Source: Candidatus Methylomirabilota bacterium
GTDB lineage: Bacteria > Methylomirabilota > Methylomirabilia > Methylomirabilales > 2-02-FULL-66-22
NCBI GenBank assembly: GCA_016209725.1
Contig: JACQVO010000249.1
Location: 1 to 8,497, forward strand
DNA length: 8,497 bases
Direction of reading: 5' to 3'
Shown: piece after piece, positions 1 to 6,170 of the stretch
How the letters are laid out: each line of letters opens with the position of its first letter
How positions within the stretch are numbered: position 1 is the stretch's first letter
Translations under genes and position numbers: made by a program
The notes under the pieces: generated by a model
Seen by the model: the letters and a program-made list of their open reading frames with translations, nothing else
The model's database searches: none
Told to the model about the DNA's origin: nothing

Positions 1-569
1 ACCTGAGGCTCTACCCGGCCATCCACACCACCTGGACCGAGTGGAAGCAGCTCTACCCGGACAGCCTGGTCTTGAGCAAGCCGACTGGATTCGGTGGCCT
101 GGAGGGGACGCGGAACGTCTACGAGGGCTACTTCGCCAACCTGAACCAGCTCGGGATCTTCGGCACCGAGAATCCCGACAAGAGCCTCCCCGGCAAAGAG
201 TTCGTCATCGGCCTGACGCTGGACAAGGTCGCGGTGGCCTATCCCTACCGCCACCTCAGCCGGCAGCCCCTGGTCAACGACACGGTCGCAGGCCAGCCGC
301 TTCTGGTGGCCTTTTCCGCCAGCAGCGCCACCGGCGTGGTGTTCTCCCGCAAGCTTTCCGGACGAACCCTGACCTTCACCAATCTTCGTCGGGAGGGAAA
401 AGATCTTGTGATGGACGACGTCGAGACCAAAAGCACCTGGCGCGCCCTGGCCGGCGAGGCATTCCGCGGTAGGCATGCCGGCACCCGCCTGGAGCAGCTT
501 CCCTCCACCATGGGCTTCTGGTTCGCCTGGAAGGGCTTTTACCCCGAGACGATCGTGTGGAAGCCATGA
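1..569 (+). CDS. DUF3179 domain-containing protein, C-terminal part (5' end outside window)
   Basis: The reading frame is open from the first bases (codons in phase with position 3) to the TGA at 567-569, so the real start lies upstream. A TTG at 72 is only an internal leucine codon. Family features seen: a TTWTEW segment followed by LYPDSLVL near the left edge (the DUF3179 'TTW..W...P.t.vL' pattern), a KEFVIGLTLDKVAVAYPY stretch, a D-E/T-K-S-T-W segment (bases about 418-440), and a terminal GFWFAWKGFYPET segment. DUF3179 proteins are mostly secreted or periplasmic and have no established biochemical role. The stop overlaps the ATG of the next gene (ATGA), so the two are probably co-translated. 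Any signal peptide would be outside the window. Family assignment is confident; function is unknown. Confidence 0.85.
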   Translation, partial: LRLYPAIHTTWTEWKQLYPDSLVLSKPTGFGGLEGTRNVYEGYFANLNQLGIFGTENPDKSLPGKEFVIGLTLDKVAVAYPYRHLSRQPLVNDTVAGQPLLVAFSASSATGVVFSRKLSGRTLTFTNLRREGKDLVMDDVETKSTWRALAGEAFRGRHAGTRLEQLPSTMGFWFAWKGFYPETIVWKP

Positions 570-1423
570 CGGGATCGGCCGGCTTCCGGACCCCACGCCG
601 GCTGCTCGCGCGAGCCCTCTCCCTGTGTGCCCTTGCGGGATTCGGCGTCCTCTCTGCCTGCCAGCACTCTGCGGAACGGGTCATCATCACCGCACCGGGG
701 GTGAACTACAGCGTGGTGGTGACGGGCCTGGCCGGACCCCGAGGCCTGCTTTTCTCCCCGCAGGGTGACCTGTATGTGGCTGAGCAGGGGAGCGGTAGCA
801 TCGCGAGAGTCGGCCAGGATGGTCAGGTAGTGCGCATCGCGACGGGACTCGCCGATCCCCACGACCTGGCCATGGACGCAGCGGGGAACCTCTACGTGGC
901 GGAAACAGGACAGAACCGGGTGGTCCGCATCTCCCCGGCAGGCGCGGTATCGACGTACATTGCCGGCTTGTCCACTCCCGTGGACCTGGATTTCAACCCA
1001 CAAGGGGAGCTGCTGGTCTGCGAGCTGTGGCGTGGCCGGGTGCTGGCCTACACATCACCAGAAAGAAGGCGGGTCTTTTTCTCCGACCTCCGCGGGCCTC
1101 ATGGCCTCGCCTTTGGCAGGGCCGGCGTCACCTACATCAACGACTGGGGAGCCGGCCGGATTGTGAAGGTCACTTCCGACGGTCGGATGGAACCGGTGGC
1201 GGAGGTCCAGACTCCTGTCGGTCTCGCCCTGGGGAGATCGGGAGACCTCTACGTCGCTGAGCGGGCGCTAGGCCGGGTTTCCCGCATCAAGTCCGATGGG
1301 ACGCGGACCACGGTGATCGAGGGCTTGCAAGGACCCAGAGATCCGGCCTTCGATGCAGCGGGAAACCTGCATGTGGCCGAATGGGACACGGGCCGCATCA
1401 TCCGGTTGGCCGGCGATTTCTAG
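566..1423 (+). CDS. Lipoprotein with six-bladed NHL/SMP-30-like beta-propeller
   Basis: This 285-residue protein starts at the ATG at 566, which overlaps the upstream TGA by four bases. A GTG at 557 in the same frame is less likely. The N-terminus has basic residues, a hydrophobic stretch (about 12-31) and a lipobox L29-S30-A31-C32, predicting lipidation at Cys32 and anchoring to an envelope membrane. From about residue 54 there are six repeats of close to 40 residues, starting near 54, 94, 134, 174, 213 and 253. Each has the form 'G-L-x-x-P-x-x-L ... G-x-L-Y-V-A-E ... G-R-V-x-R-I ... G', typical of NHL, Vgb (virginiamycin B lyase) and SMP-30 propellers. Such propellers bind ligands or proteins and only some are enzymes, so no reaction is claimed. 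It pairs with the DUF3179 gene, suggesting an envelope role for both. The blade count and lipobox are seen directly; function is unknown. Confidence 0.85.
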   Translation: MTGSAGFRTPRRLLARALSLCALAGFGVLSACQHSAERVIITAPGVNYSVVVTGLAGPRGLLFSPQGDLYVAEQGSGSIARVGQDGQVVRIATGLADPHDLAMDAAGNLYVAETGQNRVVRISPAGAVSTYIAGLSTPVDLDFNPQGELLVCELWRGRVLAYTSPERRRVFFSDLRGPHGLAFGRAGVTYINDWGAGRIVKVTSDGRMEPVAEVQTPVGLALGRSGDLYVAERALGRVSRIKSDGTRTTVIEGLQGPRDPAFDAAGNLHVAEWDTGRIIRLAGDF

Positions 1424-1500
1424 GGACGAGCCGTCGGTTGCCCTCCTCTTAGCCTCGACAGGCGATTCCGCTAATCCACCGGTTTCCTAGATCCGGCTGG

Positions 1501-1517
1501 CCCTGAGGCCCTCGGGG
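1501..1517 (+). terminator. GC-rich hairpin, possible terminator-like element
   Basis: Bases 1501-1507 pair with 1511-1517 (7 bp including one U-G wobble) around a GCC loop. It lies about 78 bases after the stop of the propeller lipoprotein, inside the 186-base gap 1424-1609. A pyrimidine-rich stretch follows but there is no run of T, so intrinsic termination is doubtful. I saw no convincing -35/-10 pair in the rest of the gap, although a promoter for the downstream operon is expected there. Confidence 0.25.
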
Positions 1518-1599
1518 GGACGCATCCTTCCCTTTCCTCCATTCATCCAATACTCTTAGGCGATGGAAGTCCTGCCCTTCCGTTCTGCCGAGAGCACCT

Positions 1600-1604
1600 G
1601 GAGG
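1600..1604 (+). promoter_or_regulatory. Ribosome binding site for the symporter gene
   Basis: A GGAGG core lies five bases upstream of the ATG at 1610. It fixes that ATG as the start and is one of the best Shine-Dalgarno matches in the window, as expected for the first gene of an operon. Confidence 0.7.
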
Positions 1605-1609
1605 ATGAG

Positions 1610-3022
1610 ATGAATTGGCTCTGGATGGTTTTGGTCGGCTACGGGTTCGCGATGCTGGTCTTCTCTCCCCGGTCCCGCGACGCGAAGGGTTTCTACTGGG
1701 GCCATGACCGGCGGGGCCGGGAAGCGGGGGTGTGGTTGCTGAGTGCCAGCACCCTGATCACGTGGATCTTTGCCAAGTCCGTGACCAACGCCGCGAACCT
1801 CGGCGCAGCCTTCGGTTTGGTCGGCGGCCTCGCCTATGCGGGGTACTACCTGTCCATCCCCGTGGCGGGCATCGTGATCGCCTCCATTCGAAAGCGACAC
1901 CGGGTCAGCAGCTTGGCCGAGTACCTGGTGAACACCTACGGGCGCGCCGCCACGCTGGCCTTCCTGCTGGTGGTGTTCATCCGGCTGTTCAACGAGGTCT
2001 GGAGCAACACGGCCGTGATCGGGGCCTACTTCGGTGACAGGGGAACGTTTCCCTACTTTGCGGCAGCCTTCCTGTTCACGGGGTTCACCCTGCTCTACAG
2101 CCTGAAGGGGGGCATGCGTAGTTCCCTGATCACCGACGCTATCCAGTTGGGCCTGGCTGCGTTCCTGCTGTTCCTGGCCTTGGGACAGGTCCTGCCCCGG
2201 ACCGGCCTCCGTCCGATTCTGACCGCCGGGGAGTTCTCCCTGCGCGGAGGGGTGGATCTGCTGCTGGTCGCCCTGTTGCAGTCCCTCAGCTACCCCTTCC
2301 ACGATCCGGTCTTGACGGATCGCGGCTTCTTGACCGAGAGACGAGCCATGCGGAAGGCCTTCCTCTTCGCCGGCCTGGGCGGGGCGGCCTTCATTCTCCT
2401 GGCCAGTTGGATCGGGATCTATGCCTACCTGCACCGGATCCCGTTCTCCGACGACTCCCCCAGGGCCGTGGCCCAGGCCTTCGGGCTCGCCTCCCTGGTG
2501 GTCATGAACGTGATCATGCTGTCGTCGGCGGGCTCCACGCTGGATTCCACCCTCACCTCGTTCTCCAAGGGCGCGGGCATAGACGTGGCCGCCCTCAACC
2601 CCCGGCTCGTCCGGATCGACGAGGCCGGCAAGGTGCGCCTTGGCAAGGCCGTGATGGTCATCATGGCGGTCGCGGGGAACCTGCCACTCCTCGCCGGCCC
2701 CTCGATTCTCAAAGCCACCACGCTATCCGGGACCATGGTCATGGGCCTGGCCCCCATCTTCCTGTTCCACTTCCTGAAGGGCGTCCCGGTCCTCTCGTTT
2801 CACCTCGCCTTGTGGCCCGGTATTATCTTGGGCACCCTCCACGCCTTCGGAATGGTCCCAGCCTTTCTGACCATCGGCTCGGGCAAGTACGCCGGGCTTT
2901 TGGGCGTCAACCTCTACGGGCTGATCCTGTGTACCGGGCTGTACCTGCTGCCGGTGGCCGCCAAGGCGGTGGCGCAGCGCCGTGCCGGGATCTCCCTTGC
3001 CCTCCAGGGGGTCCGCCAGTGA
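1610..3022 (+). CDS. Sodium:solute symporter (SSS/SLC5) family transporter
   Basis: This 470-residue protein is strongly hydrophobic, with about 12-13 membrane helices and an N-terminus that begins directly in a helix (MNWLWMVLVGYG). Family marks seen: an SASTLITWIFAKSVTNA helix near residues 45-61, like the broken TM1 of the LeuT fold; a GGMRSSLITDAIQ segment near 165-177, matching the SSS 'GG.ra..wTD..Q' signature; an FHDPVLTDRGF segment like the TM6/7 region of the family; and an SSAGSTLDSTLTSFSK helix, whose Ser/Thr residues fall where SSS proteins contribute to the Na2 site. It probably imports a small organic solute with sodium, or possibly another cation, across the inner membrane. The substrate is not readable; family members carry proline, other amino acids, sugars, pantothenate or carboxylates. 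Its stop overlaps the GTG of the radical SAM gene by four bases, tying transport to the downstream enzymes. Length is close to the family norm. Confidence 0.85.
   Translation: MNWLWMVLVGYGFAMLVFSPRSRDAKGFYWGHDRRGREAGVWLLSASTLITWIFAKSVTNAANLGAAFGLVGGLAYAGYYLSIPVAGIVIASIRKRHRVSSLAEYLVNTYGRAATLAFLLVVFIRLFNEVWSNTAVIGAYFGDRGTFPYFAAAFLFTGFTLLYSLKGGMRSSLITDAIQLGLAAFLLFLALGQVLPRTGLRPILTAGEFSLRGGVDLLLVALLQSLSYPFHDPVLTDRGFLTERRAMRKAFLFAGLGGAAFILLASWIGIYAYLHRIPFSDDSPRAVAQAFGLASLVVMNVIMLSSAGSTLDSTLTSFSKGAGIDVAALNPRLVRIDEAGKVRLGKAVMVIMAVAGNLPLLAGPSILKATTLSGTMVMGLAPIFLFHFLKGVPVLSFHLALWPGIILGTLHAFGMVPAFLTIGSGKYAGLLGVNLYGLILCTGLYLLPVAAKAVAQRRAGISLALQGVRQ
3006..3011 (+). promoter_or_regulatory. Ribosome binding site deciding the GTG start of the radical SAM gene
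   Basis: AGGGGG lies seven bases before the GTG at 3019, inside the end of the symporter gene. It supports a GTG start with a four-base GTGA overlap. The upstream extension of the same open frame (to about 2407) lies wholly inside the symporter and reads as low-complexity Arg/Pro/Gly-rich shadow sequence. Confidence 0.6.
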
Positions 3023-3876
3023 CGACGCCGACGGTTCCCTTTCGCCATCTGGCGACCCTCTGGATCCAGGTTACCGGCACCTGGTGTAACCTCCAGTGCG
3101 CCCACTGCATCAACTCGAGCGGTCCGACGGACCCGTGGCTCAAGAGCCTGGACACCCGAACCGTGAAGCGATACATCCATGAGGCCGAAGATCTGGGGGT
3201 GAAGGAGATCTACTTCACCGGCGGGGAGCCATTTCTGCATAAGGACATCCTGGAACTGCTGGCCTTCTCTCTTGCGGTGGCCCCCACCACGGTTTTGACC
3301 AACGGAACGAAGATCACCGAAGCGGTGGCCGATTCCTTAGCGGACCTCGCCAGGAAGTCCCCCTACTCTCTGGAGATCCGGGTGAGCGTTGACGACATTG
3401 ATCCGGACAGGAACGACCGGATCCGCGGGAAGGGGGCGCTGGCCAAGGCGGTGAGGGCAATCCGGCTCCTCTATGCGCGGGGCCTCCTCCCGATCCTGAC
3501 GGCAACGGAGATTCTCCAGGCCGAAATGCCCGAGGGCAACGGGATGTACGACCGGTTCCGGGACTTCCTTTTGACCCAGGGGATTGCCAAGCCCCGGGTC
3601 AAGATCATCCCGGTTTTCCCCATCGGGCGGATGGCGCAGGAGGGAGGAGGCCTGCTCACCGAGGAGATGCTCCGGGGCTATGATTTCTCCCTGCTGCAAT
3701 GCACCGAGACCCGCGTTGTCGCTGACGGGGGTGTCTACTGCTGTCCGATCCTGGCGGGGCTGAAGGAGGCGCGTCTCCAAGAACGGGGCCTGAAGGAATC
3801 TCTGACGTCCTGCCGTTTGTACCACACCGCCTGTGTCACCTGTTACCAGACGGGGATGACCTGCAAGAACTTCTGA
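3019..3876 (+). CDS. Radical SAM protein with Cys-rich SPASM-like C-terminus
   Basis: This 285-residue cytoplasmic protein starts at the GTG at 3019. The radical SAM cluster motif CxxxCxxC is formed by C23, C27 and C30 (WCNLQCAHC), and the SAM-binding GGEP motif is at residues 68-71 (YFTGGEPFLH). The predicted chemistry is reductive cleavage of S-adenosylmethionine at a 4Fe-4S cluster to a 5'-deoxyadenosyl radical. The tail carries seven further cysteines (C228, C241, C242, C265, C272, C275, C282) in a CC...C...CxxC...C pattern, like the auxiliary-cluster SPASM or Twitch domains of peptide- and cofactor-modifying enzymes such as PqqE and anSME. No small precursor-peptide gene was seen nearby, so a peptide substrate is not supported. 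Its position between the transporter and the phosphoesterase/selenoprotein pair suggests modification of the imported compound, of a cofactor, or of a neighbouring protein. The family is certain; the substrate is unknown. Confidence 0.9.
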   Translation: MTTPTVPFRHLATLWIQVTGTWCNLQCAHCINSSGPTDPWLKSLDTRTVKRYIHEAEDLGVKEIYFTGGEPFLHKDILELLAFSLAVAPTTVLTNGTKITEAVADSLADLARKSPYSLEIRVSVDDIDPDRNDRIRGKGALAKAVRAIRLLYARGLLPILTATEILQAEMPEGNGMYDRFRDFLLTQGIAKPRVKIIPVFPIGRMAQEGGGLLTEEMLRGYDFSLLQCTETRVVADGGVYCCPILAGLKEARLQERGLKESLTSCRLYHTACVTCYQTGMTCKNF

Positions 3877-3909
3877 GTGAACTCTGCAGGGCCCCGGTGA
3901 GACCCAGCC

Positions 3910-4707
3910 ATGAACCCGGAAAGAATCTACCGAAGGGTTGCAGTCTTCGGCGGCGTGTACAGCAATTACCTGGCGTTGGAGGCAACCCTGGAGGACGCCC
4001 GGCAGCGCGACGTTGAGGCCATCTTCTGCCTGGGGGACATGGGCGCATTTGGGCCTCATCCGGATCGCGTGTTTCCTCTTCTTCGAGAGGCCGGCGTGCT
4101 AGCCATCCAGGGCAACTACGACGACTCCATGGCGGCCGGCAAGGAGGATTGCGGCTGCGGATATACCGATCCCAGAGACAATCACTTCGCCCGGATTAGC
4201 TACGAATACACCTTCAAGAATACGTCGGCAGAAAACAAGGCGTGGCTGGGGACGCTGCCAAAGCAGCGGCGAATCCGGCTGGGAAAGCACCGGGTGCTCA
4301 TGTGCCATGGTTCACCGCGAACCGTCAACGAGTTCTTGTGGGAGTCAACCACCCCCAACGGCCTCCTGGCAAGATTCATGCGAGACTTCCACACCGACGC
4401 GATCCTCTGCACCCACACCGGGATCAAGTGGCAGCGAATCCTCCCCGACGGGAAACAGGTCGTCAACGTGGGAGCCATCGGCCGGCCCGAGAATGATGGC
4501 ATGACAAACGTGTGGTACACGGTCTTGACCTCGGGCGATGATCTTCATGTGGAATTTGCCCCGGTCCACTACGATCACGAGACCCTGGCCCGCGAGATGG
4601 AGATGGAAGGGCTTCCGCCCGAGTTCATCGAGACGATACGGACCGGCTGGTGGACGACCTGCCTGGAGATTCTTCCCGCGAAGGAGCGGGCCCGGGGCAA
4701 GCATTGA
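3910..4707 (+). CDS. Metallophosphoesterase-fold protein with altered metal site
   Basis: This 265-residue protein starts at the ATG at 3910, 33 bases after the radical SAM gene. It follows the calcineurin-like/YfcE-type phosphoesterase pattern: beta strand VAVFGGVYSN (10-19), GDMGAFGP (42-49), GNYDD (68-72), LMCHGSP (130-136), CTHTG (167-171) and VNVGAIGRP. Compared with the usual motifs, the DxH of motif I is G15-V-Y17, and GHxH reads as T-H169-T-G171. D43, N69, H133 and H169 remain. By the known ligand scheme of the fold, the lost residues all belong to metal site 1 and the kept ones form site 2. It may therefore bind one metal, use a different reaction, or act as a binding protein. Cysteines C40, C81, C83 (CGC), C132 and C167 could offer alternative ligands. 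Ten bases separate it from the selenoprotein start, so the two are probably co-translated. The fold is confident; phosphatase activity is doubtful. Confidence 0.8.
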   Translation: MNPERIYRRVAVFGGVYSNYLALEATLEDARQRDVEAIFCLGDMGAFGPHPDRVFPLLREAGVLAIQGNYDDSMAAGKEDCGCGYTDPRDNHFARISYEYTFKNTSAENKAWLGTLPKQRRIRLGKHRVLMCHGSPRTVNEFLWESTTPNGLLARFMRDFHTDAILCTHTGIKWQRILPDGKQVVNVGAIGRPENDGMTNVWYTVLTSGDDLHVEFAPVHYDHETLAREMEMEGLPPEFIETIRTGWWTTCLEILPAKERARGKH

Positions 4708-4717
4708 GGCGAGACCC

Positions 4718-5524
4718 ATGGGAAGCCTGTCACAACTGATAAACAGCGTTCTGGTCCAGCTCTTCAAGCACGTGCCCTGGCTCGCCTCCTGCTGGGCCCG
4801 GCGCCACCGGTTCGTCGAGGGGCAGGAGATTCCCTGGGCACCCCTGCGAAAGCCGCTGGGGGAGACCAGGATCGGCGTGGTGACCACGGCCGGTGTGCAC
4901 CTGAAGAGCCAACCGCCCTTCAACATGGACGATCCCGAGGGCGATCCCACCTTTCGGGTCGTGCCCTCGGATGCGGAGAAGGCCCAGTTGACTATCACCC
5001 ACAAGTATTACGACCACTCGGCGGCCGACCAGGACGTCAACGTCGTCCTCCCGCTGGATCGGCTCTGGGAGCTGGAGGCCGAGGGGGTCATCGGTGGGAT
5101 CGCACCTCTTGTGTACAGCTTCATGGGACACATTGACGGGCCGCATCTGCGAACCCTGGTGGAGCAAACAGCTCCTGCGGTGGCGCGACGCCTGATGCGT
5201 GATGGAGCGCAGGCCGTTTTTCTCACTCCGGCCTGAGGCCTCTGCAATCAAGCCGTCGGCTTGATCCAGCGAGCGATCGAGGCGGAAGGGATCCCGACTA
5301 TCGGGATCACGTTGCTGAAAGAGGTGACCCGGAAGGTGAAGCCGTCCAGGGCCCTGTATCTCCGGTACCCCTTCGGTCATCCCATGGGAGAGGCCTTCCA
5401 GGTACACCAGCAGCGGACGATCCTGCTGGACGCGTTGAAGGCGCTGGAGACCGTCACGGAACCCGGGACCATCCTGGAGCCGGGCTATCGCTGGCGGCGG
5501 CATGTCTTCGGGCCTGGGCCATAA
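4718..5524 (+). CDS. GrdB/PrdB-like selenoprotein (glycine/sarcosine/betaine/proline reductase selenoprotein B family), UGA read as Sec
   Basis: A 268-residue protein is read from the ATG at 4718 through the TGA at 5234-5236 (selenocysteine 173) to the TAA at 5522. Before the TGA are family-type segments: GVVTTAGVHLK (about 53-63), FRVVPSDAEKAQLTITHKYYDH (78-99, split over adjacent blocks), a D-V-N-V-V-L-P-L-D-R-L stretch, and GVIGGIAPLVYSFMGHI. After it, the same frame continues as G-L-C-N-Q-A-V-G-L-I-Q-R-A-I-E with GIPTIGIT, the expected second half. U173 and C176 form a UxxC redox pair preceded by AVFLTPA. Known relatives GrdB and PrdB reductively cleave glycine, sarcosine, betaine or D-proline, but they work with a pyruvoyl partner (GrdE or PrdA), and no such gene is here. 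This short member is therefore more likely a stand-alone selenol/thiol oxidoreductase with unknown substrate. A standard gene caller would report two fragments, 4718-5236 and about 5261-5524. Sec use requires SelA, SelB, SelC and SelD elsewhere in the genome. Confidence 0.85.
5242..5269 (+). promoter_or_regulatory. SECIS-like hairpin downstream of the Sec UGA
   Basis: Bases 5247-5254 (ATCAAGCC) and 5258-5265 (GGCTTGAT) are perfect 8-bp inverted repeats around a three-base GTC loop. After a small internal loop, CTG (5242-5244) and CAG (5267-5269) extend the stem. The loop begins 18 bases after the UGA and its first base is G. Bacterial SECIS elements lie within the coding region just after the UGA and have a small apical loop with G among its first bases, where SelB binds. 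The position and loop match. The two arms are also codons, so chance cannot be fully excluded. Confidence 0.65.
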
Positions 5525-6151
5525 GTGTGGACACGGGCATCGGCACACCCCGGAACGGAGACTCGTTCGTCTGATGAACAAGGGATCCATCGCGGGCGGA
5601 ACATCCTCATGGTGTACATCGCGGCCACTGTGCTGCTCCTGCCAGGGTCCATTCTGACCCTGGGGGCCGGATTCGTATTTGGGGTGCTTCTGGGCTGGGT
5701 CCTGGTGTCGGTCGCGTCCACCTTGGGCGCCACGGCGGCATTCCTCGTGGGCCGGCACCTGGCGCGCGGCTGGGTCTCGAGGCAGATCGAGGGGAACGTG
5801 AGATTCAAGGCAATCGACGAGGGGGTCGCCCGCGAGGGATGGAAGATCGTTGGGCTGACCCGCCTCTCGCCCGTCTTCCCCTTCAACCTCCTGAATTATG
5901 CCTTCGGCGTGACGCGGGTCTCGCTGCGGGACTACGTCCTGGCATCCTGGATCGGAATGATGCCGGGCACTCTGATGTATGTGTACCTTGGCTCGCTTGC
6001 CGGAGACCTCGCAACCCTGGGCGTCGGCCAGCGGGCCAGGACACCGGCGGAATGGGCACTGTACGTCTTCGGCCTCGCTGCGACGGTAGCAGTGACGATC
6101 TACGTCACGCGGCTGGCGCGAGGCGCCCTGCGGAAGCGCATCGACAATTGA
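5525..6151 (+). CDS. VTT-domain (TVP38/TMEM64, DedA-like) membrane protein, short N-terminus
   Basis: The product is 208 residues from a GTG at 5525 that directly abuts the selenoprotein TAA, or 180 residues from an ATG at 5609 that has a GGGCGGA stretch eight bases upstream. The latter may be the true start. VTT features seen: VYIAATVLLLPGSILTLGAG, GATAAFLVGRHLARG, then GLTRLSPVFPFNLLNYAFGV and a WIGMMPGTLMY helix, followed by a last helix (ALYVFGLAATVAVTIYV) and a basic tail. Related VTT/DedA proteins are inner-membrane proteins, some linked to lipid scrambling, undecaprenyl-phosphate recycling or membrane homeostasis. The first transmembrane helix and the linker before the domain, both present in the second VTT protein here, are missing: the first 28 residues from the GTG are hydrophilic and unlike the family. 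No frameshifted remnant was found in the other two frames, so this is a real N-terminal shortening or an older deletion. The family is confident; the start and intactness are not. Confidence 0.8.
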   Translation: MWTRASAHPGTETRSSDEQGIHRGRNILMVYIAATVLLLPGSILTLGAGFVFGVLLGWVLVSVASTLGATAAFLVGRHLARGWVSRQIEGNVRFKAIDEGVAREGWKIVGLTRLSPVFPFNLLNYAFGVTRVSLRDYVLASWIGMMPGTLMYVYLGSLAGDLATLGVGQRARTPAEWALYVFGLAATVAVTIYVTRLARGALRKRIDN

Positions 6152-6160
6152 CACCCGAGC

Positions 6161-6165
6161 GGAGG
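6161..6165 (+). promoter_or_regulatory. Ribosome binding site for the FAD oxidoreductase
   Basis: GGAGG lies five bases before the GTG at 6171. It supports that GTG as the start, which keeps the N-terminal extension (residues 1-40) that ends in HPEDWVNPEPAERY. Confidence 0.65.
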
Positions 6166-6170
6166 GCGCA

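Noticed and set aside
557..565. GTG at 557 as start of the propeller lipoprotein
   Set aside because: It adds only three residues; the ATG at 566 with the ATGA overlap is the more usual arrangement.
1556..2434. A 292-codon open frame on the - strand
   Set aside because: It lies opposite the symporter gene and its translation is a Gln/Gly/Glu-rich low-complexity product; it is a shadow frame.
2407..3018. N-terminal extension of the radical SAM frame to 2407
   Set aside because: It overlaps the symporter coding sequence, reads as low-complexity sequence, and a GTG with ribosome binding site and GTGA overlap exists at 3019.
3019..3876. Calling the radical SAM protein the arsenosugar enzyme ArsS
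   Set aside because: The CNLxCxHC core and nearby VTT/MerA-like genes made me consider it, but the rest of the sequence gives no specific support and no ars genes are seen.
5234..5236. The TGA as a nonsense mutation making a pseudogene
   Set aside because: The position coincides with the redox residue of a UxxC motif in a family known for Sec. The downstream frame is intact and conserved-looking, and a SECIS-like hairpin follows.
5261..5524. A separate small gene starting at TTG 5261
   Set aside because: It has no ribosome binding site, and its sequence is the C-terminal half of the selenoprotein in the same frame.
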